DNA from: Distichodus sexfasciatus
Lineage: Eukaryota > Chordata > Actinopteri > Characiformes > Distichodontidae
Direction: 5' to 3'
Assembly (NCBI GenBank): GCA_032718565.1
Contig: JAVGVS010000094.1
Location: forward strand, 1,305,187 to 1,369,186
Length of the DNA stretch: 64,000 nucleotides
A program made the translations under genes and the position numbers. This document shows, one piece after another, positions 1-12,597 of this stretch. Each line of letters starts with the position of its first letter. Within the stretch, counting starts at the first letter, position 1. The notes beneath the pieces are model-generated. The model did no database searches and was not told the DNA's origin. It was given only the letters and a program-made list of their open reading frames with translations.

Positions 1-15
1 TCTCTCTCTCTCTCG

Positions 16-46
<31 letters not shown>

Positions 47-95
47 GCGTGCGCTCTCTCTCTCTCGCTCTCTCTCTCTTTCTCTCTCTCTTTCG

Positions 96-150
<55 letters not shown>

Positions 151-249
151 GTGCGCTCTCTCTCTCGCTCTCTCTCTCTCTCTTTCTCTTTCTCTCTCTT
201 TTTCTCTCTCTCTCTCTCTTGCGCGCTCGCTCTCTCCCTCTCTCTCTCG

Positions 250-293
<44 letters not shown>

Positions 294-476
294 ATCTCGC
301 TCTCTCTCTCTTTCTCTCTCTCTCTCTCGCGCGCGCTCTCTCGCTCTCTCTCTCTTTCTCTATCTCTCTCTTTTTCTCTCTCTCGCGCGCTCTCTCTCTC
401 TCGCTCTCTCTCTCTCGCGCGCTCTCTCTCTTTCTTTCTCTCTCTCGCTCTCTCTCTCGTTCTCTCTCTCTCTCTC

Positions 477-523
<47 letters not shown>

Positions 524-549
524 CTCTCTCTCGCGCTCTCTTTCTCTCT

Positions 550-554
<5 letters not shown>
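1..554. repeat. Long imperfect (CT)n microsatellite
   Basis: Almost uninterrupted CT dinucleotides broken by short TTT, CGCG and GTGCG interruptions. It opens the window, so its true length is unknown. The long open frames across it (Ser-Leu-rich on plus, Arg-Glu-rich on minus) are only the repeat translated and are not genes. Confidence 0.97.

Positions 555-616
<62 letters not shown>
555..616. repeat. (CA)n microsatellite
   Basis: About 31 CA units directly abut the CT tract, giving a compound CT/CA microsatellite. Confidence 0.97.
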
Positions 617-619
<3 letters not shown>

Positions 620-756
620 TATTACTATCTTTGTGGAGTCCTTCCGCTGACCCATAATTACTAGATAATAAATAATTCTACAGCTACAACCTCAGTAAGC
701 AACAGGAAATATTTTACCTCCTTTAGTTTGTCAAATAAAACATGAACATTGTCTAT

Positions 757-870
757 AAAATATTTTTTCCTTATGGGGACCCATCCAATGTCCCCACAAA
801 GACATAAAAATGAATTTAAGTGTTTTTAAGGGACAGTCAGGTCCTCACAACCTCATAAATACATGAACAC
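757..870 (-). repeat. GT-microsatellite-associated dispersed repeat, copy 1
   Basis: Contains the pattern 'TTATGGGGACC...TGTCCCCACAAAG', which reappears on the opposite strand at 42120-42360 beside a GT tract and in weaker form at 11690-11925. The family is inferred from these three copies. No coding content is seen, and the rest of 617-1167 is AT-rich with nothing recognised. Confidence 0.5.
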
Positions 871-1166
871 ACACGATATCATGCCTTTACAGGTTCCAAA
901 ATTGAACGATTCTAAATTACACCCCAGTAACCAAAAAGAATGTTGGGTTTTCTGTCTCAATAAATGCTGGAATACATGAATAATAACGTATTTATTATTT
1001 TACTACTTTACATACAACTTTGAAACTGCTTATGTCAGGTTTTTTTACTTTGCTTAGAGAGACTCTAGAATTCTCGGGAACAAATAATAAAATATATAAA
1101 TAAAACCACACTTGACTGTAGCCCTAAAACGTATTGTGCTTGTTTGTGAGGGCAGGTACCCAAAGT

Positions 1167-1167
<1 letters not shown>

Positions 1168-1229
<62 letters not shown>
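1168..1229. repeat. (CA)n microsatellite
   Basis: About 31 uninterrupted CA units. The stretch 1230-2165 beyond it holds no recognised gene; its right part should be the kyat3 3' UTR and downstream flank. Confidence 0.97.
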
Positions 1230-1231
<2 letters not shown>

Positions 1232-1987
1232 TAAAGGACAGAGAGAATTACACATTTTTAGCATTTTTAATTTAAATCTGCTCATTTCCACACATTTTCT
1301 TCGGGAAACAGATTGGAATATCAACCTGACGATTGTGTTTTATTACACCGCAGAAACAGAAATACTGAGGCTTTAAAAGGTGCTATGAGTAGACACTCAA
1401 AGCCTGATTTTCCTACATAAATTCAAACAAAATGATAAGTCATATCATAGCTTTTCACAGTGGTTGTACAGTTAACTAGCTGCACATGTAAAGTTGAACG
1501 GCTGTAAAATAAAATCAAACACAAAATGAATTTTAAAACACTGGATGATGGATGGAGAGGCCTGAGGTAGTTGATGAGCTCACAGCAAGCTAAAGCCCAT
1601 GACTAGAGGCATTCAATGATGATAAATGACAGATTTCAATCATAAATAGTAAGAAGATCATATTTGCCAAAACACTGAATTATCAGCTAGAAGAAAAAAG
1701 TCAGTTTCTGTCGTTTTATGAAAGAATGTAGCTCCATCTATTGGCAAAATAAGTGCATTGTCATAGTCACTCCTAACATCATATGTTCATTCTATATTAA
1801 CTAAATAAAGTGATTCACCCGACCTGGAGATGACATTAACATTGTTTTCTCACTATATTCATATTTAGATCAAGAAGAAAAGTTTAGTTTCAAGATTTTC
1901 ATAACACATGGTGACATATGCATCAAAAACTATTTCATATCCCAAATAAGTGATTGTGACGTGATGTATGCATAAGACGCTAGTAGT

Positions 1988-1993
1988 TTTATT
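1988..1993 (-). terminator. Candidate poly(A) signal of kyat3
   Basis: TTTATT on the plus strand reads AATAAA on the minus strand, about 170 bases past the kyat3 stop codon. It is the only evidence used; the cleavage site is not identified. Confidence 0.35.
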
Positions 1994-2165
1994 ATGAAAA
2001 TGAAGAGAATTCTATTATTAAATGTAATGTTTGTCAGATAGAAAAATAAATGTTTCTCTGATTATTGGTAGTGCAGTTTAAAGTTTGCTTAATTAAACAT
2101 AAACTCTGTGCAAAGCTCATTTTGGACGGAGCTAAGCTCATACTGGCAGTCGGAAATGTTGTCAC

Positions 2166-5100
2166 TCATTTTTTGTCACTCCACTGCTTCAGAATTTTTT
2201 CTGCTGCATCCAGAGTTGAATCCTCCTGTACAAAGCACACAAAAAGCAGATTATGGACATGAAGAAAACATTTGCTTAATTAATAATATTAAATACATTT
2301 CTTTACCATATTTTAAATATGATTACCATAAAAGCTTTAGTCTCCCAGTTTCATTATTTTATTAAAAAAGATCAGTGACAAACAAAAGCAGAATATTCTG
2401 TAAATTCACAGTCATTATGTTCAAGAGTAAACACATTTTAAGTAAGTGTTCCCCACTTTGTGTTTATAAAAATCATTAAGACCTAAAACACACCTTCACT
2501 TTTTGAACTGCCTTTAAATTACCATTAGTTTATTGTGTTATAAGGTAATTATGTTAAATTTATTTAAATGAAATAATAATAATACAGGAGTAGTCAGAAA
2601 AAAAAGGAATCTGTTGTGCCAATATAAATAATTTTTCTTCACACCATTTCAAATTTAATTAGGAAACACCAAACAACCTTAACGAAGCAGAATCTGATGT
2701 AGTTCTGGAAGTCAGCACTGTGCTCCGGGCTGTAAAAAGCTGACACTGGGATAGTGGCCAAACCCTGTCGATGAACAACAACAAAAATTGTTAATGAAAC
2801 AGAAAAGCGTCAGCCACATTAGAATGTTGAAGTAAAAATGAGTGCTTAAACTGAACCAAATTTGACAGTTGTAATAAGTTTTATTTCAGTCTGAGTGACA
2901 AACGTTTACCTTTTCTTTGATGAGCCATTTGACAAATCTGTAGTCGTAGGGTTCGTCCTTAGTGCTGGGGTCGTTTATATCCACCTCTACAGGACAGAAA
3001 CTTGGATTAATGTTCAAAAAATACATTTTCCTAAAAATTACAAATTTCAAATTTCCACTGAAAACATCATGTCAAACTCTCAAAGCACTAAATCATAGCT
3101 ATAGAAAAATATTATAAATGTCCATATTCAGAATTGTAACTTTCTTTCTACTGTGTTTGCATGATAAAACATTTATGTAAGGTTTGGCTACATGGTCTGA
3201 ACTAAGGCTGGGCGATATGTCCTAAATATAATATTCCGATATCTTAAAGCTAAATCACGATACATGATATATATAATCAAAATAACCTGCCCTGCTTTGC
3301 CATGAGCATCACTTTCTAAGTTTGATCCCCACTGAAAATGTGTGAAAACGTCGACAGCTAAAACTAAAGAACCAACTCTCTGCCTTGTAAACAATCTTCA
3401 CGCAAACTGAACTTTCCACAGTCATTCTGGGATGATGGTGTGTGTGCGTACTCAGAGAGGAGATGTCCGTAATCATGAAGTAGCCCCCCTGGGGCATTAT
3501 GGGATGCAGCCCCACGCTCCTCAAACACTCGGCCAGCCTGAGACGCTTGGCGTGAAGCTGAGCTGGTAACTGCTTGAAGTAGCTTTCCTCCGAACCGAAC
3601 ACGTCATACTCCCTCTGGAACCCCACAGCCACCGCCTCCTGCAGCCCAATACCAAGCAAGAAGAAATTAAAAAGGTAAAAAATCAAAAATCAAATAAAAA
3701 CAAGCAAACATCGAGCCCTCTGCCTGCTTTTACCTGAGCAGCAGTGGCAGTGTGGTACACGGAGTTCTGATGGACGGTTTTCAGGTGCTTCAGGATGTGG
3801 CTCGAACCCATCGCCCAGCCGACCTGATGGTGGATAAGAGAACACAAGACTGCTCACACTTACACATGTATTTATAATGAACCCTGACATTATTTAAATT
3901 AATTAAACAAAATGTAATTATTAATTACAAGTAATACAATTAATTCAAAATGATTTTTTAATTAAATGAATATATAGGTTTAATATAATAACTAGCAAAA
4001 TAGTTTGTACTAATACTGACATTTACTACATACTATATTATTAGCTATTATATTAAATGTATATTTTAATACACCACAATTAACCACAGGCATAATTAAA
4101 TAAAACATGCAAATAAAAATAATAAAAATCAATTATTTTTATTGAATAAATGTATTTATTTATTTTTAAATAACAAAATATTAACATTTTTTAACAAAAA
4201 AAAATAAATATAACATTTTATGCATATTTAGATATTTTGTATTTAATTGGGTCTGTGATTAATTTAGTATCTACTCTAATCATTCAATATATAATTTAAT
4301 AATTATATATTAGTAAATAGAAAGTAGTAAAATAAACATATAAATCACAGAAGTAATTAAATACAAAATCTCTAAATATGCATACATTACATTTGAATTG
4401 TTTTTAGTAAAAACAGTAATTCTTAAATTATACATTTTTATTTGCATGTTTTATTTAATTACATCTTAAATAACCTTGCTCAGCTATTCAACAGATTTAA
4501 TGAAAGCCTAAAAAGCCTTAAAAGTCTAAAGAAAAGTTGTATTTTAATGTTTCTTACCTTCCACCCCGTGGCGCTGAAGGTTTTCCCCGCGCTCCCGATG
4601 GTAACGGTGCGTTCCCACATCCCCGGGAGGCTGGCTGGAGGGCAAACATTTAACATGCAAACAGAACATCTTCGCAATTTTCCTAAACCTGCATCACAAC
4701 TCCTGCTGCTGCTGCTGCTGCTCTAAGAGCCAATAATGAATCATGAACCAGGTGCAGTTCACATCAGGTTTAGAAAAATGTTTTGTCCATACCTATTTTA
4801 ACATGCTGTGCCCCGTCGTACGTGAGCCACTCATAGACCTCGTCGCTGATGCAAATCACATTGTGCTTTATACACAAATCAGCTATCACCTGCAGCTCGT
4901 CTCTTTGAAAAACCTGGAAAATAAGAGAAATGTATGATGTACACAATTTCATGTACATACACGTATAATGAAATACATTTTCCTGCCAAATATATTTTGC
5001 AATTATTTAGTGTTTAGTGCACGCTGGAAGTGAGGGAGGAGGACTGACCTTGCCTAATGGGTTATTAGGAGTGTTTATAACGATGGCTTTTGTGCGAGAG

Positions 5101-7890
5101 TTGAATTTACCGGCCAGCTCTTCAGGACACAACACCCAGTCAGCGCTGGACAAAGCTGGACCCGAGAGTTTCTTCTGAAAAACACACGGCAATCACTTCT
5201 ACAGACAGCCGTGCATCATGTTGATACATCTGGTCATTTAAAATACATTCTCATACTAACTCCTCCCGACTGAATGCTTACAGGTTTGAGGGGAACATAT
5301 ACAGGCTTTCCTCCTGCCATTATGACCATGGGCTGATAGCAGTCAAAAAACGGCTCCACAATGATCACCTGGAGCATGAAACAGAGAGAGAGAGAATTCT
5401 GAGAGAATTTTAGCTATGCATCAATCCAACTTTTACAGGTTAGATGCTGATTTGGATACCTGGGGTGCGTTTCCCAAAAGCATAGTTGCTAACTACATTA
5501 GCAACTTACATAGTGTACATTAGCAACTAACAGTGTTGCTAACATAGCTAGCAATACGTTAGCAACTATGCTTTTGGGAGACGTGCCCCTGGACGATACC
5601 AAGCAGCAAGTCGATATCAGAATGTCAGAAAAGTAGCATTTTCACCTTGTCTACATCACTTTGGGAAACACAGCAGCAGCTGTGTACAGCACCTTGCTCC
5701 TGAGCGATTAAAGTAGTGATTATTTGACATTGTGAACGCAGCACACAGTGCACCACAACCAAGTGTGACCTCTGCGTTTGACCCATCCGTGAAGGAGCTT
5801 TTTAGGCAGCTTTTTTGGGGACGGTACCTTGCTCATAAGTACCTCAGTAGTACCTTTACCAGACAGGGACTTGAACCAGGGACCCTCCCAGTGCCCTGGA
5901 GAAAACTTTGGGCCAGTTGATTTTAAAGATGTTGTTACAAAAAGGAATGTATGTGCACTAATTACAGTGATGGTTTCCTTGGAGCAACTTGCAACAGTTG
6001 TTTTTAGGTTCGAACCCCCAATCTAATGATCACTAACAGTCACTCAGACAACAACGCCAAACTCACCTCATCACCCTCATCAACAAGGGCCTGAAAGGTG
6101 CAGAATAAAGCCTGGTAAGCTCCCACAGTGACCAAAAAATCCTCCATGGGGTCCAGCTCCCGGCCGACAATCCTCCCGAAAAATTTGGCCAGGATCTTCA
6201 CAAGAGACGGGTGACCCTGCGGGCACACAACAATGTTTCTGTAATGTGTTCCAAAGAAAATGGTTAAATAGTTATAATATTCTACAAATAAAGAACTGAA
6301 GAAAACACCATGTGCTTATGTTTTGTCCAAACCCAGATGCAACAGAATTTGGATAAGAGTGCTCTTCAGTGTTCATAAATTCTGTTATTTAACATTTAAA
6401 ATAAAAATGTAGTTGAAAACACGTCTTACGAAGGCTCGTGTGTACTGGTGCATCGCCACACCTCCGCTGATAGCCTTGCAGAAAGCTTCTTGGACAAAGC
6501 TTGGAGGAGAAAAGTCGGGAAAACCCTGACCCAAGTTCACAACCTTGTACTCCGCTGCTAGTTGTGTAAATTCCACCCTGGTAGAAACGGAATAATAATT
6601 TAACAATTAGACCATAAATTAAGCTACTCAAAACCAGAGGTAACTTCAAGGAGATTAATGACAAAAAGAAGTCTATTTCAATGTGCCTCATTCACCAACC
6701 GTTCCTTAAATTATTATTTGAGATTCAGTTTATCAAAACTGAACAGCACTCTAATGCACATTATAAATATTATAAGATACATATAAGACAATACTGGTGA
6801 AGGAGACTCAATGAATTCTATATGCTAATCAGACTGATAACACTTTGGCTTTTAATTGGGGCTCTTCTGACAGAGTTTTCTATTTCGGTCATCAGGCATG
6901 CGTCACGTAATCTTAAACATTTTCAGCAACGTGAAAATGTTGCGCAACTTCAGTTCAGAGTCTATGTCTACTAGTATGAGGAACATGTTCTCTTAGTATA
7001 AAGTAAGTCTGCCAAATCTCATAAATGCAAATGTACAATCTGCATTTGCTTAATTTAGGCATGTTGGCCTACAATAAAATATATTTCTACAGCTGTTAAT
7101 AATGCTACACGTACACTGAGAAACATAAAAAGGGCCCAATAACCTCAAGAAGGAGAATAAATCTGCCCTGCATTGCTTTTGGTAAACAGTAACCTAAGTG
7201 ATTTTTTGGTGAACTTTGTGTGAATTGACGAGAGTAAATATTTACCATATGTTCTTGTCGACTCCTTCAATCCTGCGGGCGTGCAGTTTGCGCGACATGG
7301 TTTTCTGCACAAGACGAACATGCATTAGGGTTAAAACTGGGAAAAGGGCAGTACAAATTTGCCTGCAAGAGAAAATATTGTCATATAATCATGTACAATA
7401 TGAAAAAGGAAAAATGTAGTTTTCTGCAATATAAATATTATAATATAAATATGAATAGCTTGATTTGTGAAGAATGAGTCATTCGACATTTGACTGGGAT
7501 GATATTGTGGGGGAGTGACTCTGTATATGAAATAAAAATAATAATAAAAAGCTGAACTAAAGTAAACCATTCTTTCTTGAACCTTCAATCAGAGTGAATT
7601 ACGTCCTCTCAGAAAAATTTATCTTGTATATTATGGAATTATCGAATAATGGAAAACGAGCTTTGCTTTATATGGAGGAGCAAAAAAAATGTACCATGAA
7701 ACGTTACATTTTAATTTCGCTTTTTGACATTGACGATACCGACGCGATATATCACGCAAGTCTGATGTCAGTTCCTGCATCAAAATAAAATGTAAATGCA
7801 CAAAAATTCACAAACCTGATTCTGGCAGCTTGTAAGAATTACTGATCTTTTCCCAATCGAAACTCCATTTACCGCCAACCTTCTCAGCAT
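2166..7890 (-). CDS. kyat3: Kynurenine aminotransferase 3 (13 coding exons, complete)
   Basis: PLP-dependent class-I aminotransferase that converts kynurenine to kynurenic acid and also acts on glutamine and cysteine conjugates; in mammals it is found in mitochondria and cytosol. Exons in transcript order: 7816-7890, 7246-7304, 6430-6577, 6067-6216, 5282-5368, 5049-5174, 4793-4913, 4558-4634, 3734-3823, 3452-3638, 2910-2986, 2678-2764, 2166-2225. All junctions are GT-AG and phases agree, giving 1344 nt and 447 aa, close to the human length of about 454. Visible family blocks are NLGQGFPDFSPP, GAYQALFCTFQAL, NTPNNPLGK, ISDEVYEWL and GSAGKTFSATGWK with the Schiff-base lysine at residue 273. The C-terminus EDSTLDAAEKILKQWSDKK fits KYAT3 better than KYAT1. 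Exon 1 gives a basic, Arg/Ser-rich leader typical of mitochondrial import; a second Met at the start of exon 2 (MSRKLHARRIEG) aligns with the start of the conserved domain. No break was found. Confidence 0.95.
3205..3280. repeat. Short hAT-like 'GGGCGATAT' repeat fragment
   Basis: Starts GGCTGGGCGATATGTCC, resembling the terminal repeat of the hAT element at 18493-19579. It lies in a kyat3 intron and only one end is recognisable. Confidence 0.45.
4704..4722. repeat. (CTG)n trinucleotide tract
   Basis: Six CTG units in a kyat3 intron. The preceding intron at 3824-4557 is strongly AT-rich and holds nothing else recognisable. Confidence 0.85.
5461..5590. mobile_element. Hairpin MITE, 'TTTCCCAAAAGCATAGTTGCTAAC' family, copy 1
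   Basis: The two ends are inverted copies of about 28 bases (TTCCCAAAAGCATAGTTGC at left, its complement at right), with an internal repetition of TTAGCAACTA. A second, shorter copy lies at 57119-57211. It sits in a kyat3 intron and has no coding content. Confidence 0.7.
5700..5895 (-). mobile_element. tRNA-derived SINE, family B, minus orientation
   Basis: Carries the complement of the family motifs seen at 30648-30870: a tail near CATTGTGAACGCAGCACACA, 'TTTGACCCATCCGTGAAGGAG', and 'ACCTTGCTCATAAGTACCTCAGT' followed by a B-box-like 'GACTTGAACC'. It lies in a kyat3 intron; the short open frames there are not genes. Confidence 0.65.
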
Positions 7891-8206
7891 TACAGACTGG
7901 AAGCTCCACCTTTAAAGAAATCAACCTCGTCACTCTGTAACCTGTGCATTTAAAACATAACTTTCGATTTGCCTTCGACCCTGCAACTGCTGTTGTTTAT
8001 TACAGCTGCAACGCATCTAATTATTTCAATGCTCGAAAGTCCTTTAAATACAAACCTGAATGGAAATGATGGCAGTGGCTAAAGGTTATCCAGGCTGCTA
8101 ATGTTTACCAACGTAAAAGCCGCTTCAAGTCCTACTCGGGGAAAGACACTCGTATTCTAGGGAAGGAATTCGTTCACTTCTCCAGCCGGGAGATTGAAAC
8201 GTCACT

Positions 8207-8628
8207 GGGCTTGTTCCAAACCGATTTGAAGTGCACTAGGGTGCAACACGCCTTTAGCGTTTTAGACCGCTCTTTTGTGGGGCTGGGGGTCAAATCCAAA
8301 ACCAGAACTAACTCTAAAGTTGCGAACTCTTCACAGTCGCTAATCAGCTCTTTCTCTTAGTTCCATCTCTAAATAAACTCATAGCAACTTTCGCTAATGA
8401 ATATGAATGAATAGACGAAGTGTTTCTGATTCGTTGCTAGGCTGAAGAGAAAGGTGAAAATATGTGCTTTTTAAGATTCATTACTGTGATTGTGACACTA
8501 CTACAATATTATGTTTCCATAATTAAGAAACGTACTGTCTATAATTAAATCTTGAACTCGAATACAAAATGTTTGGACGTGATTAGCACTGCTCTGTTGT
8601 ACCCTAGAATGCGGTTTGGAACACGCCC
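8207..8628. mobile_element. MITE with 'GGGC(G/T)TGTTCCAAACCG' inverted ends
   Basis: The left end GGGCTTGTTCCAAACCG and the right end, read in complement as GGGCGTGTTCCAAACCG, are near-identical and extend further with GTGCACTAGGGT-like matches. It lies about 320 bp upstream of the kyat3 start codon, between the divergent kyat3 and kank1 genes. Superfamily not determined. Confidence 0.65.
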
Positions 8629-8908
8629 ACTCGAGACTTGCACCTTGAGCCTCTTATTGAAGAGCACATGCGGTCTTAAGTGTGTCACTAACATTGCTTT
8701 TTAAATAGTTTTTCATAGCTATCGGAACTGTTATATCTCGTATTGTCTTCAAAAGTGGACTAAAGTCCCACTTAGTAAAGAACTTCGGTTCAACATCGCA
8801 CTGTTCCGGCGGTGTGTCGCTGGAGGGTCACAAGGCGAAGCTTTAGTCGTTACAGCGCCGTCTGCTGGTCAAATCTATGTAGTGCCGTAAAACTCCCATC
8901 AGGTGTTT

Positions 8909-9300
8909 TATTCAGTCAGCTTTATTGTCATCTCTGGAGATGTACAAGTCTACAGTATCGACGTAGCACCAGTAGAAAGAACAGAGAACAAATAAGGCGC
9001 ATAAATAAGTAATTAAAAAATTATACACTTTAAACAAGCAGTAGAAAGAGAGACCATTATGTTACATGCGCTATTCAGCCTACAACTATGGTTGTCTTTT
9101 ACACAGAATGTCCATAAGACCTATAACAGTTTCAATATAAAAAAAATCTTTACAGTCTTTTAAATAAAACAGTATGATTAACAGTGATTTAGTATGTGCA
9201 AATATTGTAACAGCAGTGAAGTGGAGATCTACAATCTATGTACAATACTTTCAATAAATTGTGCAAATACTGCATCATCAGTCAGTGATATACATGTATA
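8909..9300. mobile_element. Non-LTR retrotransposon 3' tail fragment
   Basis: 'TCAGCTTTATTGTCATCTCTGGAGATGTACA...AGAACAGAGAACAAATAAGGCGCATAAAT' closely parallels 48188-48720, and related wording ending in repeated GACTTT occurs at 43790-43860. The family is inferred to be a LINE 3' region; no reverse transcriptase is present here. Confidence 0.5.
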
Positions 9301-9779
9301 CAAAAAGCCGACACTGCATGGCTGTAGTTCGCTGATTATTGTTATTCAATAGCATGAATCAACATCTAAGAAGAGAGAGCAAACAAGAAACTACTTAACT
9401 AAGAAACTAAGACGCACAAAATGCTTTACAAACCAAAAAAATTGGCTTCCCAAATCATATTAGAGCCATTTTAATCTGAACTCCACCGAGCTTGTAACAC
9501 ATTGAATAAATGCTTTGACGATCTCTTCTGACACTGTTTATTATTGTGAACATACTCTTTCTTTCACAGCAAACACCTCTTTATTTACTCAGATAATATT
9601 TGTATACGGAGATTCAGTGATTACTTATTAAATGCGACAAATCAACATCTACACAACACCGGAAACAACATTTCTTTCAGAAATACGATGCGCAATATAC
9701 TTTATAAACCAAAACAACGTATCAACCATTTATTATTTGTGACATACAACTGAAGAAGTCTTGGTCAGGTGTACCTGTA

Positions 9780-9971
9780 CGTCATGACGTCACGCCCCCT
9801 TACGTAAGCGGTGTCGGTAGCTCGCGCTGGGTAAAGTTTTGGCGCGGTTCCTGCAGCGATGCGGACGGACATGAGACGCGCTGCGCTGCGGTTTCACGCC
9901 TCACTTTTACACAACATGGGAATAAACCACACTTCACCCCCCAAATCAGCCCGGAACCGTGCGCCAAGCAG
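9780..9971 (+). promoter_or_regulatory. CpG-rich promoter and noncoding first exon of kank1
   Basis: An abrupt CpG-rich island in AT-rich surroundings. It contains a full CRE palindrome TGACGTCA at 9785-9792, a TTACGTAA palindrome (bZIP/D-box type) at 9800-9807, and a consensus splice donor CAG|GTTAGT ending at 9971. The plausible acceptor TTTACAG at 12548-12554 precedes the kank1 start codon. The exon start is not resolved. Assignment to kank1 rests on strand, position and the downstream acceptor. Confidence 0.6.
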
Positions 9972-11588
9972 GTTAGTACCGCATTAGATTTTAATATCGG
10001 CACTAAAATGTTGGGTTTCGCTGGCTTTCAAAACAGAAGCAGATTCCACTTCAAGTGGCTTCAGGTGATGCAGGTGGGTACAAACTCTAAAAAATAAAAT
10101 ACTTTAATATAGATTAATATTATTCTGTAAAAGTTCAAAATAGAAGGCAATTAACCCTGTATTTAATATTCGAGTTCAACATTTCATTGAACATGCTGAA
10201 TTCTCTTCTAGGGTTCTGTTTAAATGTATTTTTTTTGTGCAGGTACACTGTTTTTGTTAGTTTTATGAAATGCATAATTTAAATCAAAGTGATATCGCAA
10301 TATTGGTTAAGATAAAGGCTAAAAGAACTTTAATGCATTTAATTACTGAATTAATTAATTACATGTCTGATTTCACATTTACACCTAACAATGTTTAATT
10401 GATGTTTATCTAAGTTTAACCAACATGAGAGCTAAATATTTTGGTGCAAACTGTCTGAGACTCAGCTCATAAAGTATGTGAAATGTGAAGACAAGGTTGA
10501 CTAACTAGCATATCTTCAGGTGAAGTTTATTCCTGCTGTTGTACATATTGAGCATAAATGCTCCAGTGCTAAATATATCTATAGATGTAAAGTTATTATG
10601 GAATTATGTATTATTAGATATTTAAGTATTAATCAAATAATTTCTTTAAAATGTAGGACAAATCCCATAGCTGAATAGGGAAAGTAAACAGTACAATAGT
10701 AGAAGTTTCCCTTGTGGTGTTGTGATCCTTTGGGAGGCTCAGCTTTGGTCTTGGCGCCACCAGGAACCTTTAGCCCATCAAAGCCCTGGCGGTGTGTAAA
10801 CCCAGCGAATGCAGGACTTAAGGGATTTCACTGCACTTTTACACTTTTAGCCAGGATTTACACCACCAGAAAGAGCAGAGCAGGACAGAATGCTGCTTTG
10901 TGTAGAGGATTTGAGAACCTGGAAAAGGCCAAAGGTGATGATGCTTTAAGCTGTGCAGTGTTGTTTTCCTGCAAAGACAAGAGCTGATGTGACGATTTAA
11001 TATTTGAATAGAGTCTTATGTTCATAATCACCGTCCATGACTTTTTGTAGGTGGTAGATTCTCAGCCTGTTAGTCAGTCACATCTTTTGACATTCTTTTC
11101 ACATTCACATCTTCATCTTCTCTCCTGCACCACTGCTTTTTAAACATTTATTTGTTAGGTTTGTTCAATAACATATTTTACTGTCTTTATTCAGAGTCCA
11201 CCTTTGAACATTACAAGTAAAGTGTTTCATAGCATTAAGACAATGAAATATTTAAGTACAGTAAAATTTGAACATTTGCTAGGTTTTTGTGACTTTCTGA
11301 GGACGTTTCTGTAAGTGAGGACTAATCCTCATGTGGAATATAATCTTTTGTAGCAAAGTTTAAGGTTTGATGTAAGAAACAAAAAAACAGCTTTCGGTTA
11401 TAAAGGTTAGGGTTCGTTATAGCTGTATTTTTACTTCTAGTTATTAAGAGAGTCAGTGAAAAGACCACATAAAGATAGTGTGGTGTGTGTGTGTGTTGGA
11501 GGAGGAGGTTGTTCTTATTAACTTGCTATTCAGCTGACACAATGCTTTTCCCGAAGCGGTGCTCTGGTTTCGGATCGTTTTCTGCAGT

Positions 11589-11621
11589 GCAGCAGCAGCA
11601 GCAGTAGCAGCAGCAGCAGCA
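11589..11621. repeat. (CAG)n trinucleotide tract with one TAG interruption
   Basis: About eleven CAG-type units in the first kank1 intron, interrupted by TAG. Confidence 0.85.
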
Positions 11622-11689
11622 CTGTGACGACTCCTCCATCCGAGTACAACACGACTTCACACACTGCACCACTGTATCAGGAGGAAGAG

Positions 11690-11925
11690 TAGGAGTGTTC
11701 CTCTGAATCTCATTATGACTAGATGTACTACACCTAACCATAATAACCAAAAGCAAATCTTTTACCATATTTAGTTTCTCAAATAAAACCTGAAACATTT
11801 CCATGAAAAGCATTTTTGGGCTTATGTGGACTCGCAAAAGCATTTTCCAAATCCACAAAAAATCTGACCACTCTGTTTTTCTGTTTCTTAGAAAGCCAAT
11901 CACAGGGTCCTCACAACCACCTTAA
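11690..11925 (-). repeat. GT-associated dispersed repeat, copy 2
   Basis: Reads as the complement of 42190-42360: 'TTTAGTTTCTCAAATAAAACCTGAAACATT' matches the complement of 'CATGTTTCATTTGAGAAATTAAAAG', and 'CATTATGACTAGATGTA' matches 'TACATCTAGTCATTATG'. No GT tract is attached here. Confidence 0.5.
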
Positions 11926-12597
11926 AGCCTGATTCTCTCTCTCTCTCTGTCTCCTGTTCGTCAGTCTCTTCTCTGTTCTTCTCTGCCTTTAGAATGCAGG
12001 TCCATGCTGAATGAGCAAATGTGGGTCAGCGCTGCATTAAAGGTTAGGACAGCCCTTGTGTTTGAAGAGATGATGCAATGTGTTTTCTTCTGTGTGTTTT
12101 GAGTGTGGGGCTTTCATTTAACTTTACTTAATCCGTCTTGCCAATAAACAAAAGTCTTATTTCTGACTTCTTGGTTTATACTTGATGCATTTATACTTAA
12201 CACATGCCTAATTTGCGCTTTTCAGTCGATAGCCTGGCTTATAATCCCAGATATATCCCTAATAAATGTTTACAGGCATGTGTTAATTATAAAGCTGGCG
12301 TTACAGCCAGCCACAGCCCTAGCTGTGGTTAACGTTAATTTAAAAAAAAAAGGGTCTGTGCACTAGATTTAATATTTCTAAAATAATAAAAATGTTCAAA
12401 CTAAAATAAAATCCAATACAATTGGCCAGCAGTAGGAGGCAGCACTGGACAAATCACAATCAAGTGAAATGACACACATTTGGTGTAACTGTGTCTGTTT
12501 CGATCTTTTTTCATGATTATTTTTGTCATTTAATTTTCTTTTTCATGTTTACAGGATTAAAAGACTATGTGAAGCTGCTCGGATTTAGAGTTCCACC

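Larger units (their letters stand above)
9972..12554 (+). other. kank1 first intron; no gene seen
   Basis: AT-rich intronic sequence. It holds a CAG tract at 11589-11621, a weak GT-associated repeat at 11690-11925 and nothing coding that I can support. A moderately GC-rich segment at 10710-10985 has an open frame without recognisable similarity. Confidence 0.5.

Noticed and set aside
49..657. 202-aa Ser/Leu-rich and matching Arg/Glu-rich open frames
   Set aside because: Pure translation of the CT/CA microsatellite; no start context or splice signals.
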